DNA from: Nannocystis punicea
Lineage (GTDB): Bacteria; Myxococcota_A; Polyangia; Nannocystales; Nannocystaceae
NCBI RefSeq assembly: GCF_026965555.1
Contig: NZ_CP114040.1
Location: 5,394,001 to 5,458,000, forward strand
Reading direction: 5' to 3'
DNA length: 64,000 nt
Shown: positions 19,981 through 27,403 of the stretch, in pieces
Position numbering within the stretch: the first letter of the stretch is position 1
How the letters are laid out: the number at the start of each line of letters is the position of its first letter
Translations under genes and position numbers: made by a program
The notes under the pieces: generated by a model
Told to the model about the DNA's origin: nothing
Seen by the model: only the letters and a program-made list of their open reading frames with translations
Database searches by the model: none

Positions 19981-21612
19981 TCAGTCGAGGATCCCGTGGA
20001 TGTACCAGCGGTCGCGCGGGCGGTCGTAGAACAGCCAGGCGATGTCGCCGTGGGAAGTCTCGGCGAAGTAGTAGTCGCGCTCGACCTCGCGGGCCCACCA
20101 GCCGCCGCTCACCCGGTACGGCCCGGCCATGCGCACGACGGCGCCGCGGACCAGGCCGCTGGCGGCCAGCCAGTGCTCGTCAGCCTCGTCGCGGCGCGGC
20201 AGCGGGACCGGGCGCGGGAGCAGCCGCCGACACAGCGGCGGGGCGGCCAGGGCCTCGTGATGGTTGGCCGGAAGGTCATGGACGATCGGACATGTCACTT
20301 CGGACACGGGCTCCCAGGCGAAGCTGGCCTCGGGGAGGTGGGCGGAGCGGAGCGCGGCGCGGGTGACGGCCTGCTCGCCGAAGGCGGCGCGGACGCGGGC
20401 GAGGGCGCGGGCGGCGGCGGCGAGGTCGCGACCCCGACCGCGCAGGAGGGCCAGCTGCTCGGCGCGGGCGCGGGCGCCGAGGCCGACGAGGACGGCCCGC
20501 TTGACCGGCGCGGCGAGGGTGAGGCCGTCGAGGCGCAGGCGCAGGAGGTCGAGCAGCTGCAGCAGATCGTCGGGTTCGGCCTGCAGCGGGGCGGCCGGCT
20601 CGACGGTGGTGACTGCGGGGTCCTCGTGGTCGAGCTCGAGGGTGAGGCGGAGCTCGACGAGGGCGTCGCCGCCGGTGCAGACCTGACGCAAGAGACAGGC
20701 GAGGGGCTCCTTGAGCGCGAACAGCAGCCGCTCGCGGTCGTCGTCGGGCGGGTCGATCTCGAGCGCGACCTCGGGCGGATCTTCGGGCTGCGAGGGCCGC
20801 AGCGGGGCGTGCTCGCGGCCGGAGGCGCGGGCGTGGAGGGCGGCGGCGGCGCTGCCGAGGCGGGTCCGCACGTCGGCCGCGGGCAGGGCGAGGAAGCCGC
20901 CGAGGGTGGAGATCCCGAGCTTTTCGAGGGTGTCCTGAAGGACAGGCGAGAGGTCGAGCGCGGCGAGCGGGACCGCGCCGACGCGGGCGGCCTCCTCGGC
21001 CGGACTGGCGAGCACGAGCGGGGCGGTCAGCGAGCCGTGGCGGGCCAGGGCGAGGGTGTGGAAGCGGGTGAAGCCGACGGCGACGCCGGCGGCGTAACCG
21101 AGCGCCTCGAGGTCGCGCCGCAGGGCGCCGGCCCAGGTCGGGAGATCGCCCTGCAGCCGCTCGAGGCCGGACGGATCGAGCCAGAAGGCGCCGCGCGGAT
21201 CGAGGCACGGCTCGACCCGCGGGGAGCGGCGCAGGAGGGCGCGCAGCAGCTCGTCGGCGGCCTCTTCGAGGATGTCCTCGGGGACAGGTTCTGCGTGGAG
21301 CTCGGGCACGAGGCTGCGAGCCGCGGCGCAGCGCATGCCGCGAGCGACGCCGCGGCGCCGCGCGGCCTGGCTGGCCCACAGGACCTCGGCCTGCGGCCCC
21401 TCGCGGCGGAGCACCGCCACCGGCGCGCCGCGCAGCTCGGGCCGCCGCCGCAGCAGGACCTGCAGCGGAAAGGCGGGCAGGTGCGCGCAGGCGAGGCGCG
21501 CGGGCGGAGCCGGAAGGAGGCTGTCCTCGGGGACATGTTCACGGGCGCGCGCGAGCCCGCCGCCCGCAGGCGGAGCGTCGAGGAAGAGCGCGGGCTGAGG
21601 GGGACGAGCCAT
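19981..21612 (-). CDS. imuB: ImuB, Y-family polymerase-like mutasome protein
   Basis: A 543-residue protein: MARPPQPALFLDAPPAGG, then a Y-family polymerase fold (LACAHLPAFPLQVLLRRRPEL, then VAVGFTRFHTLALARHG). The active-site carboxylates of true Y-family polymerases are not evident, consistent with ImuB acting as a non-catalytic hub that brings DnaE2 and ImuA to the clamp. The C-terminus ends in WLFYDRPRDRWYIHGILD, typical of ImuB. It precedes dnaE2 by ten bases. Two palindromes encode linker segments HVPEDSLLP (21531-21547) and PVPEDILEE (21273-21288), and a third (20931-20946) encodes VLQDTLEK. The start is the ATG at 21612. Confidence 0.9.
   Translation of the reverse strand: MARPPQPALFLDAPPAGGGLARAREHVPEDSLLPAPPARLACAHLPAFPLQVLLRRRPELRGAPVAVLRREGPQAEVLWASQAARRRGVARGMRCAAARSLVPELHAEPVPEDILEEAADELLRALLRRSPRVEPCLDPRGAFWLDPSGLERLQGDLPTWAGALRRDLEALGYAAGVAVGFTRFHTLALARHGSLTAPLVLASPAEEAARVGAVPLAALDLSPVLQDTLEKLGISTLGGFLALPAADVRTRLGSAAAALHARASGREHAPLRPSQPEDPPEVALEIDPPDDDRERLLFALKEPLACLLRQVCTGGDALVELRLTLELDHEDPAVTTVEPAAPLQAEPDDLLQLLDLLRLRLDGLTLAAPVKRAVLVGLGARARAEQLALLRGRGRDLAAAARALARVRAAFGEQAVTRAALRSAHLPEASFAWEPVSEVTCPIVHDLPANHHEALAAPPLCRRLLPRPVPLPRRDEADEHWLAASGLVRGAVVRMAGPYRVSGGWWAREVERDYYFAETSHGDIAWLFYDRPRDRWYIHGILD
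20276..20308. repeat. Degenerate palindrome pair inside imuB
   Basis: GTCATGGACGATCGGACATG followed by TCACTTCGGACA; on the coding strand it reads SEVTCPIVHDLP, a loop near the C-terminal domain. Confidence 0.5.
20931..20946. repeat. Dispersed palindrome inside imuB
   Basis: TGTCC-TGAA-GGACAGG, read on the minus strand as PVLQDTLEK. Confidence 0.75.
21273..21288. repeat. Dispersed palindrome inside imuB
   Basis: TGTCC-TCGG-GGACAGG, read on the minus strand as PVPEDILEE. Confidence 0.8.
21531..21547. repeat. Dispersed palindrome near the imuB start
   Basis: CTGTCC-TCGG-GGACATG, read on the minus strand as HVPEDSLLP in the N-terminal linker. Confidence 0.8.
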
Positions 21613-22088
21613 GAGCGAGGCGCGAGCGACGAGGGCGCGCGAGGCGGAGGCAGCGAGGCGATTGCGAGAGGGCGAGGGCGGAGGCGGGGACGGCAGGCGA
21701 GGACGAGGTGCGAGCGAGATGCTGCGCGAACGTGAGCGGGTCCCGAGAGGGCGAGGCGATTGCGAGAGCGCGAGGGGCCGACGAGGCGGCGCGAGGCGAG
21801 ACGAGGTGCGAGCGAGATGCGGCGCGAACGTGAGCGAGTCTCGAGCGGGCGCGAGGTGGCGAGGCGAGGCGATTGCGAGAGCGCGAGGGGGGCCGACGAG
21901 GCGGCGCGAGACGAGACGAGGTGCGAGCGAGATGAGGCGCGAACGTGAGCGAGAGGGCGCGACGACGAGGTGTGGAAGGAGAGCGGCGACGCGAGGCGAG
22001 GGCGAGGGCGGCGCGAACGAGTGCGCGAGAGCGAACGCTGGCAGCGCGAGCACGCGCGGAGCGCGGCGAGATCGCGAGGCCTCGCGCG
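21613..22088. repeat. Purine-rich degenerate tandem repeat between imuA and imuB
   Basis: These 476 bases hold no supported gene. The plus strand is rich in GCGAG and GAGGCG. A segment beginning ACGAGGTGCGAGCGAGATG occurs at about 21703, 21801 and 21916 (spacings 98 and 115), and each copy is followed by GCGCGAACGTGAGCG. The region separates imuA from imuB, which are usually adjacent. Confidence 0.7.
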
Positions 22089-22838
22089 TCAGGCCAGGCC
22101 CCAGGGGCCGCGGCGGAGCTCGCTGGCGGCGAGGCGCGGCGCGGCGCCCTTGTGCTTGAGGACGTCGGGGCGAACGGCGAACAGGCCGGCGGCGCGGCGC
22201 TCGCGACGGGGCTGGAGGCGCAGGCCGACCATCGGCCCGAGGGAGTCGCGGCGGGCCGAGCCGCGGGTCAGGAGGACGACGCGGCAGCCGTGCGCGCGCG
22301 CGAGGCCGGCCAGTCGAGCTTGCCAGGCGCTGCCGTACAGTCCGCGAGGACAGGTCCGAACGGGCATGCTCTCGGGGACAGGTCGATCGGCCGCCGGGAT
22401 CTTGTCGCTCGCGTCCGCGCGGGGCGGCGGGGGGGCGCTGAGGTCGAGGACGCACAGGCCGTAGCCGCCCGAGCGCAGCAGCAGCTCGGCGGCGCGAGCG
22501 ATGCCGGCGGGGCCGCGATCTTCGGGGATGTGGACGACGATCAGGGAGTCGAGGTCGACGCCGGAGTCGGCCAGATCGGGCGGGAACAGCGGGCCGCCGG
22601 CGGGCTGGATCCACACCGTGGTCTCGCCCTCGAGCTGAGCCTGACGGACGAGCGCGACGGCGGTGGTGAGGCGAGCGCCCGCGGCCCCGCCGGACACCTC
22701 GATCAGCTTGCCGGGCGCGGCCAGGGTGACGAAGGAGGCGGGCGAGGCGACGCTCTCGGCCGCCGCGGAAGCTGTCCCTTCGGCCAGCTCATCACCCGTC
22801 ATCACCTCTTCGACCCCCCGCAACGCCACGACCGTCAT
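22089..22838 (-). CDS. imuA: ImuA-like RecA/SulA-type mutasome protein
   Basis: A 249-residue protein with RecA-like features of ImuA: FVTLAAPGKLIEVSGGAAG (core strand, without a clear Walker A), TTVWIQPAGGPLFPPDLADSGVD and VIIHIPEDR-like LIVVHIPEDRGPAG, then RAAELLLRSGGYGLCVLDLS. ImuA helps ImuB and DnaE2 in DNA-damage-induced mutagenesis. It opens the minus-strand cassette imuA-imuB-dnaE2 but is separated from imuB by a 476-bp repeat region. A loop near residue 150-165 (ESMPVRTCPRGLYGSA) is encoded by a palindrome pair. Confidence 0.85.
   Translation of the reverse strand: MTVVALRGVEEVMTGDELAEGTASAAAESVASPASFVTLAAPGKLIEVSGGAAGARLTTAVALVRQAQLEGETTVWIQPAGGPLFPPDLADSGVDLDSLIVVHIPEDRGPAGIARAAELLLRSGGYGLCVLDLSAPPPPRADASDKIPAADRPVPESMPVRTCPRGLYGSAWQARLAGLARAHGCRVVLLTRGSARRDSLGPMVGLRLQPRRERRAAGLFAVRPDVLKHKGAAPRLAASELRRGPWGLA
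22339..22382. repeat. Three overlapping palindromes inside imuA
   Basis: AGTCC-GCGA-GGACAGG, GGTCC-GAAC-GGGCATG and CATGCTC-TCGG-GGACAGG follow one another and share flanks. Confidence 0.75.
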
Positions 22839-22841
22839 GCG

Positions 22842-22895
22842 ACAAAGTTACTGAACATCCAATCAGAATCAAAGAAATTTGTGTGTTCTGCATTA
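22842..22895 (-). promoter_or_regulatory. AT-rich imuA upstream region with LexA-like GTTCAG
   Basis: This is one of the most AT-rich stretches in the window, directly before imuA on the minus strand. It contains CTGATTGGATGTTCAGT (complement of 22850-22866). The GTTCAG half resembles the LexA box reported in Myxococcus, though the left half matches poorly. SOS control is expected for this cassette, so the site is a reasonable candidate. Confidence 0.35.
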
Positions 22896-23025
22896 CGCTC
22901 GGAACTGACCTGCGCGGATCGGAGCACTGCGCGAGGATGCGCAGCGCGGATGTGCTCGCGCGTACGATCTGCTCGAAGAGACAGGTGGAAAAGCGCGCGC
23001 GGCTGCGTGGTAAAACCGGCGGCCG

Positions 23026-23937
23026 ATGGCAGGAGACAGCTCGACCGCGCACATCATCCAGTCGCTCGTCGCCAACTTGCTGATCGCAGTGGCGAAGGGC
23101 GTGGCGGCGGTGATCACGGGTTCGGGCGCGATGCTCGCCGAGACGCTGCACTCGCTGGCAGACTGCGGGAACCAGCTGCTGCTGTTGCTCGGCGTGCGCA
23201 TGAGCCGGCGACCGCCGAACGAGAAGCATCCGCTCGGCCACGGCCGCTCGCTCTACTTCTGGTCGTTCATGGTGGCGCTGCTGCTGTTCTCGGGCGGCGG
23301 TGTGTTCTCGCTGTACGAGGGCATCCACAAGCTCGGCCACACGGACGAGGTGGAGAGCGTCGAGGTCGCTCTGGCGGTGCTGGCGCTGTCGCTGGCGATC
23401 GAGGGCTGGGCGACGCTGAAGAACATCGCCGAGATGAACAAGCGCCGCCGCGGCAAGCCGTTCTTCCAGTACCTGCGCGACAGCAAGGACTCCGACCTGG
23501 TGGTGGTGTTCGGCGAGAACGCGGCCGCGTGCCTCGGCCTCATCTTCGCGCTGCTGGCCCTGCTGCTGGCGAGCGTGACCGGCGATCCGCGCTGGGACGC
23601 GATCGGGACGCTGGCGATCGGCGCGGTCCTGATCGGCGTGGCGGTGTTCCTCGCCATCGAGGTGAAGTCGCTGCTGGTCGGCGAGGCCGCCGACCCCGAG
23701 ATCGCGGCGGCCGCGGCGGCGCTCGCGGTCGAAGATCCGAAGATCACGCGGGTGCTGCGGCTCATCACGGTGCAGCAAGGCCCCGGCGAGGTGCTGGTCG
23801 CCGTCAAGCTCGGCTTCGCCGACGGGATGATGATCGAGCAGGTGGCCGGGACGATCAACGACTTCGAGGGGCGCCTGCGCGGCCGCTGCCCCGAAGTGAA
23901 GTGGTGCTTCGTCGAGCCGGACATCCCGCGCACGTGA
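23026..23937 (+). CDS. Cation diffusion facilitator family transporter
   Basis: A 303-residue inner-membrane transporter: MAGDSSTAHIIQSLVANLLI begins TM1, followed by ETLHSLADCGNQLLLLLG (the HxxxD zinc-site helix of the CDF family), NEKHPLGHGRSLYFWSF, three more helices and a cytoplasmic C-terminal domain (ITRVLRLITVQQGPGEVLVAVKL). FGENAAACLGLIFALLALLL holds the second site. The HSLADCGNQ sequence matches the branch related to mammalian ZnT9 rather than zinc exporters such as CzcD. Probable function: export of a divalent metal by proton antiport. Confidence 0.9.
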   Translation: MAGDSSTAHIIQSLVANLLIAVAKGVAAVITGSGAMLAETLHSLADCGNQLLLLLGVRMSRRPPNEKHPLGHGRSLYFWSFMVALLLFSGGGVFSLYEGIHKLGHTDEVESVEVALAVLALSLAIEGWATLKNIAEMNKRRRGKPFFQYLRDSKDSDLVVVFGENAAACLGLIFALLALLLASVTGDPRWDAIGTLAIGAVLIGVAVFLAIEVKSLLVGEAADPEIAAAAAALAVEDPKITRVLRLITVQQGPGEVLVAVKLGFADGMMIEQVAGTINDFEGRLRGRCPEVKWCFVEPDIPRT

Positions 23938-24075
23938 GGCGCCGAGTGTCGGCTTCCTCGGGCTCCGGGTCGTTCCGGGCCTTCACCGGGGTTCTCTTGA
24001 GATAGAGACGGCGACCGAGGGGGCTAGGAACGGTCCACGCGGTCGAGGGGGCGGACGGGGCGCCGCGTCTTCGGG

Positions 24076-24789
24076 TCACTCGCGGTCGGTGTCGAAGACG
24101 AGGCGCCGGGCGAACTCTCCCTCGACGAGGGCCGCGGCGGCCTCGGCCAGCTGGGCGACGCGGTCGCTGCGATCGCCGGGCGCCAGGTCGCGGATCCGGT
24201 CGAGCAGGGCGCGATAGGCCGCGAGCAGCGACTCGCGCGTCTCGGCAAGGCTGTCCGGAGGGGCAGATGAAGCGGATGGCAGGGTGTCCGAAGAGGCAGG
24301 TGCGGTGAGGGGCGGGGTGTCCGAAGAGGCAGGTGAGGCGAGGGGCGGGGTGTCCGAAGGGTCAGGTGATGCGTGAAGCGAGGTGTCCGAAGAGACAGAC
24401 GAAGAGAACGAGTTTGAGGCGGCGGGTGACGCGGCGTGGAGCGGGGTGTCCGAAAGGGCAGGCGACGAGGCCGAGGGTGAGGTGGCCGGAGGGGCAGGCG
24501 CGGGCGACGAGGCGGGAATTGAAGTGTCCGAAGGGATCGGTGAGGTCTCGCGGTTCGAAAGGACAGGCGAGGCCTCGGTGAGCGAATGGGGAGGTGATGG
24601 CTCGGTGTCCGAAGGGGCAGGCTCGGTCCCGGTGTCCGAAGGGGCAGGTGGTCCGGCTGCGTCCGGCGTGGCGCGGGTCGGCGGGCGGGAAGCTGGCGGC
24701 TCGCTCGCTGGCGAGGAGGTCGGGGCGGGCGGCAGCGGGGCGGCGGGCGCAGGGATGGGGTCCGTCGTCTTCAGCTCGTCGTCGTGCAT
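24076..24789 (-). CDS. Low-complexity Ser/Asp/Thr/Pro protein with conserved C-terminus
   Basis: A 237-residue protein. Residues of about 25-170 are a repetitive Pro/Ala/Ser linker in which SDT recurs (PPLASPASSDTPPLTAPASS) roughly every 11 residues. The last 60 residues (LAAYRALLDRIRDLAPGDRS onward to RLVFDTDRE) look like a folded helical domain. The repetitive part is encoded by an array of the dispersed palindrome. I do not recognise a family, and there is no signal peptide. The C-terminal domain could be a small regulator or chaperone-like module. Confidence 0.6.
   Translation of the reverse strand: MHDDELKTTDPIPAPAAPLPPAPTSSPASEPPASRPPTRATPDAAGPPAPSDTGTEPAPSDTEPSPPHSLTEASPVLSNRETSPIPSDTSIPASSPAPAPPATSPSASSPALSDTPLHAASPAASNSFSSSVSSDTSLHASPDPSDTPPLASPASSDTPPLTAPASSDTLPSASSAPPDSLAETRESLLAAYRALLDRIRDLAPGDRSDRVAQLAEAAAALVEGEFARRLVFDTDRE
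24250..24650. repeat. Coding array of about eleven palindromes
   Basis: About eleven copies of GTGTCC-GAAG-AGGCAGGTG and variants occur at roughly 24251, 24285, 24318, 24351, 24383, 24447, 24485, 24523, 24554, 24604 and 24631. Spacing is often about 33 bases. Read on the minus strand they encode SDT repeats. Confidence 0.8.
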
Positions 24790-24976
24790 CCCAGGCCTCC
24801 GAGTTGCGGGACGCGCCGCTCGCGGGCCCGGTCGCGGCGCGACCGTCGAGCCCAGCGGCGGCCGGCTGCGTGTCCGCGGCGACCAGCGTTCCCGGCGGGG
24901 GCGAGGGTGTCAACGTTCGATCGGGCGCGTGCGGACGCCGTCGCGAACGCGCGGCGCGGGCCCGGCTGCCGGGAGA

Positions 24977-24990
24977 TGTCTCAAGAGACA
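24977..24990. repeat. Compensated variant of the dispersed palindrome
   Basis: TGTCTC-AA-GAGACA is a perfect inverted repeat. Compared with TGTCC-N4-GGACA, the fifth base has changed on both arms together, so pairing is kept. Confidence 0.8.
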
Positions 24991-25102
24991 GGTCATGCGG
25001 GCGCGGAGCGCTGGCGGCGGAGCCGGACGCGCCGCGGGCGGTCGCGGACGAGTTCGGTCGCGGGCGGGCGGCAACCGGACGCCGACGGGGGTCCGCGGGC
25101 GG

Positions 25103-25131
25103 TTTTCGCCCGCGGCGGCGTCGGCTATAGT
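25103..25131 (+). promoter_or_regulatory. Putative promoter of the peroxiredoxin gene
   Basis: TTTTCG (25103-25108) and TATAGT (25126-25131) are 17 bp apart. The transcript would have a leader of about 40 bases containing the Shine-Dalgarno sequence AAGGAGA before the ATG at 25180. Confidence 0.45.
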
Positions 25132-25179
25132 TCGCGCGCGTCGCAGGCAGCCCGTGGCTGGCGGCGCAAGGAGAGTCCC

Positions 25180-25836
25180 ATGTCTGAAGCGGTTTCTGGC
25201 GCGATCCCTCGCATCGGCGAAGTGGCCCCCGATTTCGTGGCCGAGACGACGCAGGGCGTCATCAAGTTCTCGGAGTGGCAAGGCGGCAAGTGGGTGGTGC
25301 TATTTTCGCACCCGGCCGACTTCACGCCGGTTTGCACGACCGAGCTCGCCGAGTTCGCGCGACGCAACGACGAGTTCGCCAAGCGCGACGCCAAGCTCAT
25401 CGGCCTGTCGATCGACTCGATCCACAGCCACATGGCGTGGCTGCAGAACATCAAGGAGCGGCTCGGGGTCGAGATCCCCTATCCGCTGATCGCCGACATC
25501 GACATGAAGGTGGCGCAGAAGTTCGGCATGCTCCACCCCGAGGCCAGCAGCACGGCCACGGTGCGCGCGGTGTTCTTCATCAACCCCGACCGCAAGGTGC
25601 AGGCGCTCGTCTACTACCCGCTGACGAACGGCCGCAACATCGACGAGGTGATCCGCCTGCTCGACAGCCTGCAGACCTCGTCCAAGCACTCGGTGGCGAC
25701 GCCCGCCAACTGGCGCCCGGGTGACAAGGTCATCATCCCGCCGCCGCGCAACGTCGAGGCGTTGCAGCAGCGGATGGCCCGCACCGACATGGAACACGTC
25801 GACTTCTACCTCGGCTTCAAGCAGCTCGAGAAGTAG
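25180..25836 (+). CDS. 1-Cys (Prx6-type) peroxiredoxin
   Basis: A 218-residue peroxiredoxin. The peroxidatic Cys is in FTPVCTTELAEFARR near residue 50; the C-terminal extension of Prx6-type enzymes is present (VATPANWRPGDKVIIPPP, then MEHVDFYLGFKQLEK), and no second resolving Cys is seen. It reduces hydrogen peroxide, organic hydroperoxides or peroxynitrite, with an unknown reductant. A good Shine-Dalgarno sequence (AAGGAGA, near 25168) precedes the ATG at 25180; the longer upstream frame has no other support. The gene appears monocistronic. Confidence 0.93.
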   Translation: MSEAVSGAIPRIGEVAPDFVAETTQGVIKFSEWQGGKWVVLFSHPADFTPVCTTELAEFARRNDEFAKRDAKLIGLSIDSIHSHMAWLQNIKERLGVEIPYPLIADIDMKVAQKFGMLHPEASSTATVRAVFFINPDRKVQALVYYPLTNGRNIDEVIRLLDSLQTSSKHSVATPANWRPGDKVIIPPPRNVEALQQRMARTDMEHVDFYLGFKQLEK

Positions 25837-25882
25837 GCGACGCGCCGGGGCGGCCCGCTCCCCGGCTTCGCGCTTCCTCGCA

Positions 25883-25912
25883 TTCTCTTCTTCTCTTGGA
25901 AGATGAAGAGAA
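25883..25912. terminator. Hairpin between convergent peroxiredoxin and DUF3570 genes
   Basis: TTCTCTTC (25883-25890) pairs with GAAGAGAA (25905-25912); the stem is flanked by CGCGC and GGCGCG segments. It may act as a bidirectional terminator, although no long U-tract is present. Confidence 0.4.
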
Positions 25913-25935
25913 GGCGCGGAGGCGCGAGCAACTCG

Positions 25936-27084
25936 TCAGAACGGGACCGAGAAGGCGAGGCTGCCGAGGCGGGCGTACGGCCCGAAGCGGTAGCCCTCCG
26001 AGTAGAAGACGTGGTTGTAGGTGGCCTGCACCCACGCGCCCTTGAGCCAGTGAAGGCCGCGCACCTTGGCCAGGCCGTCGAGCTCGATCGTCAGCTCGAC
26101 GCCGGGGGTGTGCGAGTGGAACTTGGTCATCTTCGGATCGGCGGTGCGATAGATGGTGTCGCTGCCGTAGTTGCCGTCGGCGCGCCAGAAGTAGGCGCCG
26201 GTCTGGGTGTAGAAGCGGTAGCGCAGGCGCAGGAGGACGCGCCGCAGGAAGCGGACGTGGGCCCGGAACTCGGGGGCGTGGGCGAGGATGCCCCAGTCGT
26301 CGGCGTAGAAGCGGTAGCGGCCCTCGAGCACGAGCGGGGTCTTGGGCACCGCGTAGCGCAGGAAGCCGCTCAGGGCGAGGCGCCGGCGCAGGCGCGGGTG
26401 CGACTCGTCGAGGCCGTCGCGGACCTTGCGGTACGGGTTGTCCTGCGGACCCTTGGAGAGGATGCCCTCCGCGAGCACGCCGCCGAGCAGCCGACGCGTG
26501 AGGGCGTGGGTGTAGCCGATGCCGAGGTAGTGGACCTGCAGGAGGTTGGACGGCCGGCCACCTGTCCCCGGGGACATCTCCTCGATGTTCATCTTGCCGC
26601 CGGTCCACGGGATCGCTCGACCGCCGTACAGCTGCAGCACGGAGTCGAGGTTGGCCATGTACTGCAGGCTGACGGTGCCGGCGCGGCCGAACACGTCGCG
26701 CGCGCCGCCGAGGCCGAAGCTGCGCGAGACCCAGTCGCTCTCGGTCGAGTAGCGGAAGAAGCCGCCGAACGACCACTCCTTGAGCCGGGCGGCGGCCCGC
26801 AGGGTGCCCTCGTGGCGGAACTCGGTGAAGAGGTAGTCGCCGCCGGTGACGGCCGCCGCGCCAGCGCCGATCGAGGCCGAGGTGACCGCGTCGAGCAGGT
26901 ACTCGGCGCCGATGGTGAAGCGCTCGTCGGGCAGATCCTTCTCGACGTAGACGACCGGCGCGAGCACCCGCGTGGAGGTCTCGCGGTAGTAGTTGCCGCG
27001 CACGGTGACACGATCCTCGGCCGCGAGGTCGCGGGCGACGAGGAGCGAGACGAAGCAGGCGAAGACGACTAGCCGCAGCCGCAT
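25936..27084 (-). CDS. DUF3570 outer-membrane beta-barrel-like protein
   Basis: A 382-residue exported protein (MRLRLVVFACFVSLLVARDLA, signal peptide) followed by alternating beta strands ending in aromatic residues (VTVRGNYYRETSTRVLAP, then YTHALTRRLLGGV) and finishing with a terminal Phe (SLAFSVPF). It matches the DUF3570 family, which is usually next to DUF4266, and in other bacteria near ApbE and thioredoxin-like genes. No ApbE is present here. It starts inside the end of the DUF4266 gene (16-base overlap), so the two are coupled. A palindrome (26562-26577) encodes EMSPGTGGRP in a predicted loop. Confidence 0.85.
   Translation of the reverse strand: MRLRLVVFACFVSLLVARDLAAEDRVTVRGNYYRETSTRVLAPVVYVEKDLPDERFTIGAEYLLDAVTSASIGAGAAAVTGGDYLFTEFRHEGTLRAAARLKEWSFGGFFRYSTESDWVSRSFGLGGARDVFGRAGTVSLQYMANLDSVLQLYGGRAIPWTGGKMNIEEMSPGTGGRPSNLLQVHYLGIGYTHALTRRLLGGVLAEGILSKGPQDNPYRKVRDGLDESHPRLRRRLALSGFLRYAVPKTPLVLEGRYRFYADDWGILAHAPEFRAHVRFLRRVLLRLRYRFYTQTGAYFWRADGNYGSDTIYRTADPKMTKFHSHTPGVELTIELDGLAKVRGLHWLKGAWVQATYNHVFYSEGYRFGPYARLGSLAFSVPF
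26562..26577. repeat. Dispersed palindrome inside the DUF3570 gene
   Basis: CTGTCC-CCGG-GGACAT, read on the minus strand as MSPGTGG in a surface-loop position. Confidence 0.8.
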
Positions 27085-27293
27085 CCGCCACCTGCGGCGC
27101 CGTGTCCGCCGAACCCGCCCTCGCGCGCCGACTCGACGTGCGACTGGAACTTCTCTTCCATGCCTTCGGCGGCGGGGTTCATCTCGGGACGGCTCAGGAC
27201 CTCACGCTCGGATGGGCGAACTGTGGCGCAACCGGCCGGGACAGCGACGGTGGCGAGGACGAGGGCGACGAGGCGCGCGGGTCCGGCGAACAT
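27069..27293 (-). CDS. DUF4266 small lipoprotein
   Basis: A 74-residue lipoprotein: MFAGPARLVALVLATVAVPAGC (lipobox PAGC), then TVRPSEREVLSRPEMNPAAE, the DUF4266 core, and a Gly/Cys tail GGHGAAGGGCGCG. DUF4266 and DUF3570 genes are commonly paired. The His/Cys-rich C-terminus suggests metal binding or covalent attachment of a group, which is inference. It begins seven bases after a -10-like box. Confidence 0.85.
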   Translation of the reverse strand: MFAGPARLVALVLATVAVPAGCATVRPSEREVLSRPEMNPAAEGMEEKFQSHVESAREGGFGGHGAAGGGCGCG

Positions 27294-27300
27294 CGGCCCG

Positions 27301-27330
27301 ACCTTAGCCGCAGAAATCTCGCAACAGCAA
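27301..27330 (-). promoter_or_regulatory. Putative leaderless promoter of the DUF4266-DUF3570 operon
   Basis: On the minus strand TTGCTG (complement of 27325-27330) and TAAGGT (complement of 27301-27306) are 18 bp apart. The ATG at 27293 starts seven bases after the -10 box. Confidence 0.5.
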
Positions 27331-27365
27331 GGCCCCGCGGTTCCGGCGTCGAACGCCGCCGACCC

Positions 27366-27394
27366 TTGTCAGCGCGGCGCGCCTGGTCTATCCC
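27366..27394 (+). promoter_or_regulatory. Putative cmk promoter
   Basis: TTGTCA (27366-27371) and TATCCC (27389-27394) are 17 bp apart; the ATG at 27404 lies nine bases beyond, so the leader would be absent or minimal. Confidence 0.4.
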
Positions 27395-27403
27395 CCCGTG
27401 CGA

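Larger units (their letters stand above)
24790..25179. other. Gene-free region between the low-complexity gene and peroxiredoxin
   Basis: These 390 bases are GC-rich and contain no supported gene. The notable items are a compensated palindrome at 24977-24990 and a peroxiredoxin promoter candidate near 25103-25131. Confidence 0.6.

Noticed and set aside
21945..24005. Very long plus-strand frame over imuA and the cation transporter
   Set aside because: It is an antisense shadow of imuA and an out-of-frame reading of the transporter gene with Arg/Gly-rich artefact sequence.
24250..24650. Regular repeats looking like a CRISPR or DR array
   Set aside because: The repeats are a coding low-complexity segment with drift between copies and no conserved spacer length.
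24383..25179. Long frame joined to peroxiredoxin
   Set aside because: It is a shadow of the minus-strand low-complexity gene; the peroxiredoxin core starts at 25180 with a good Shine-Dalgarno sequence.
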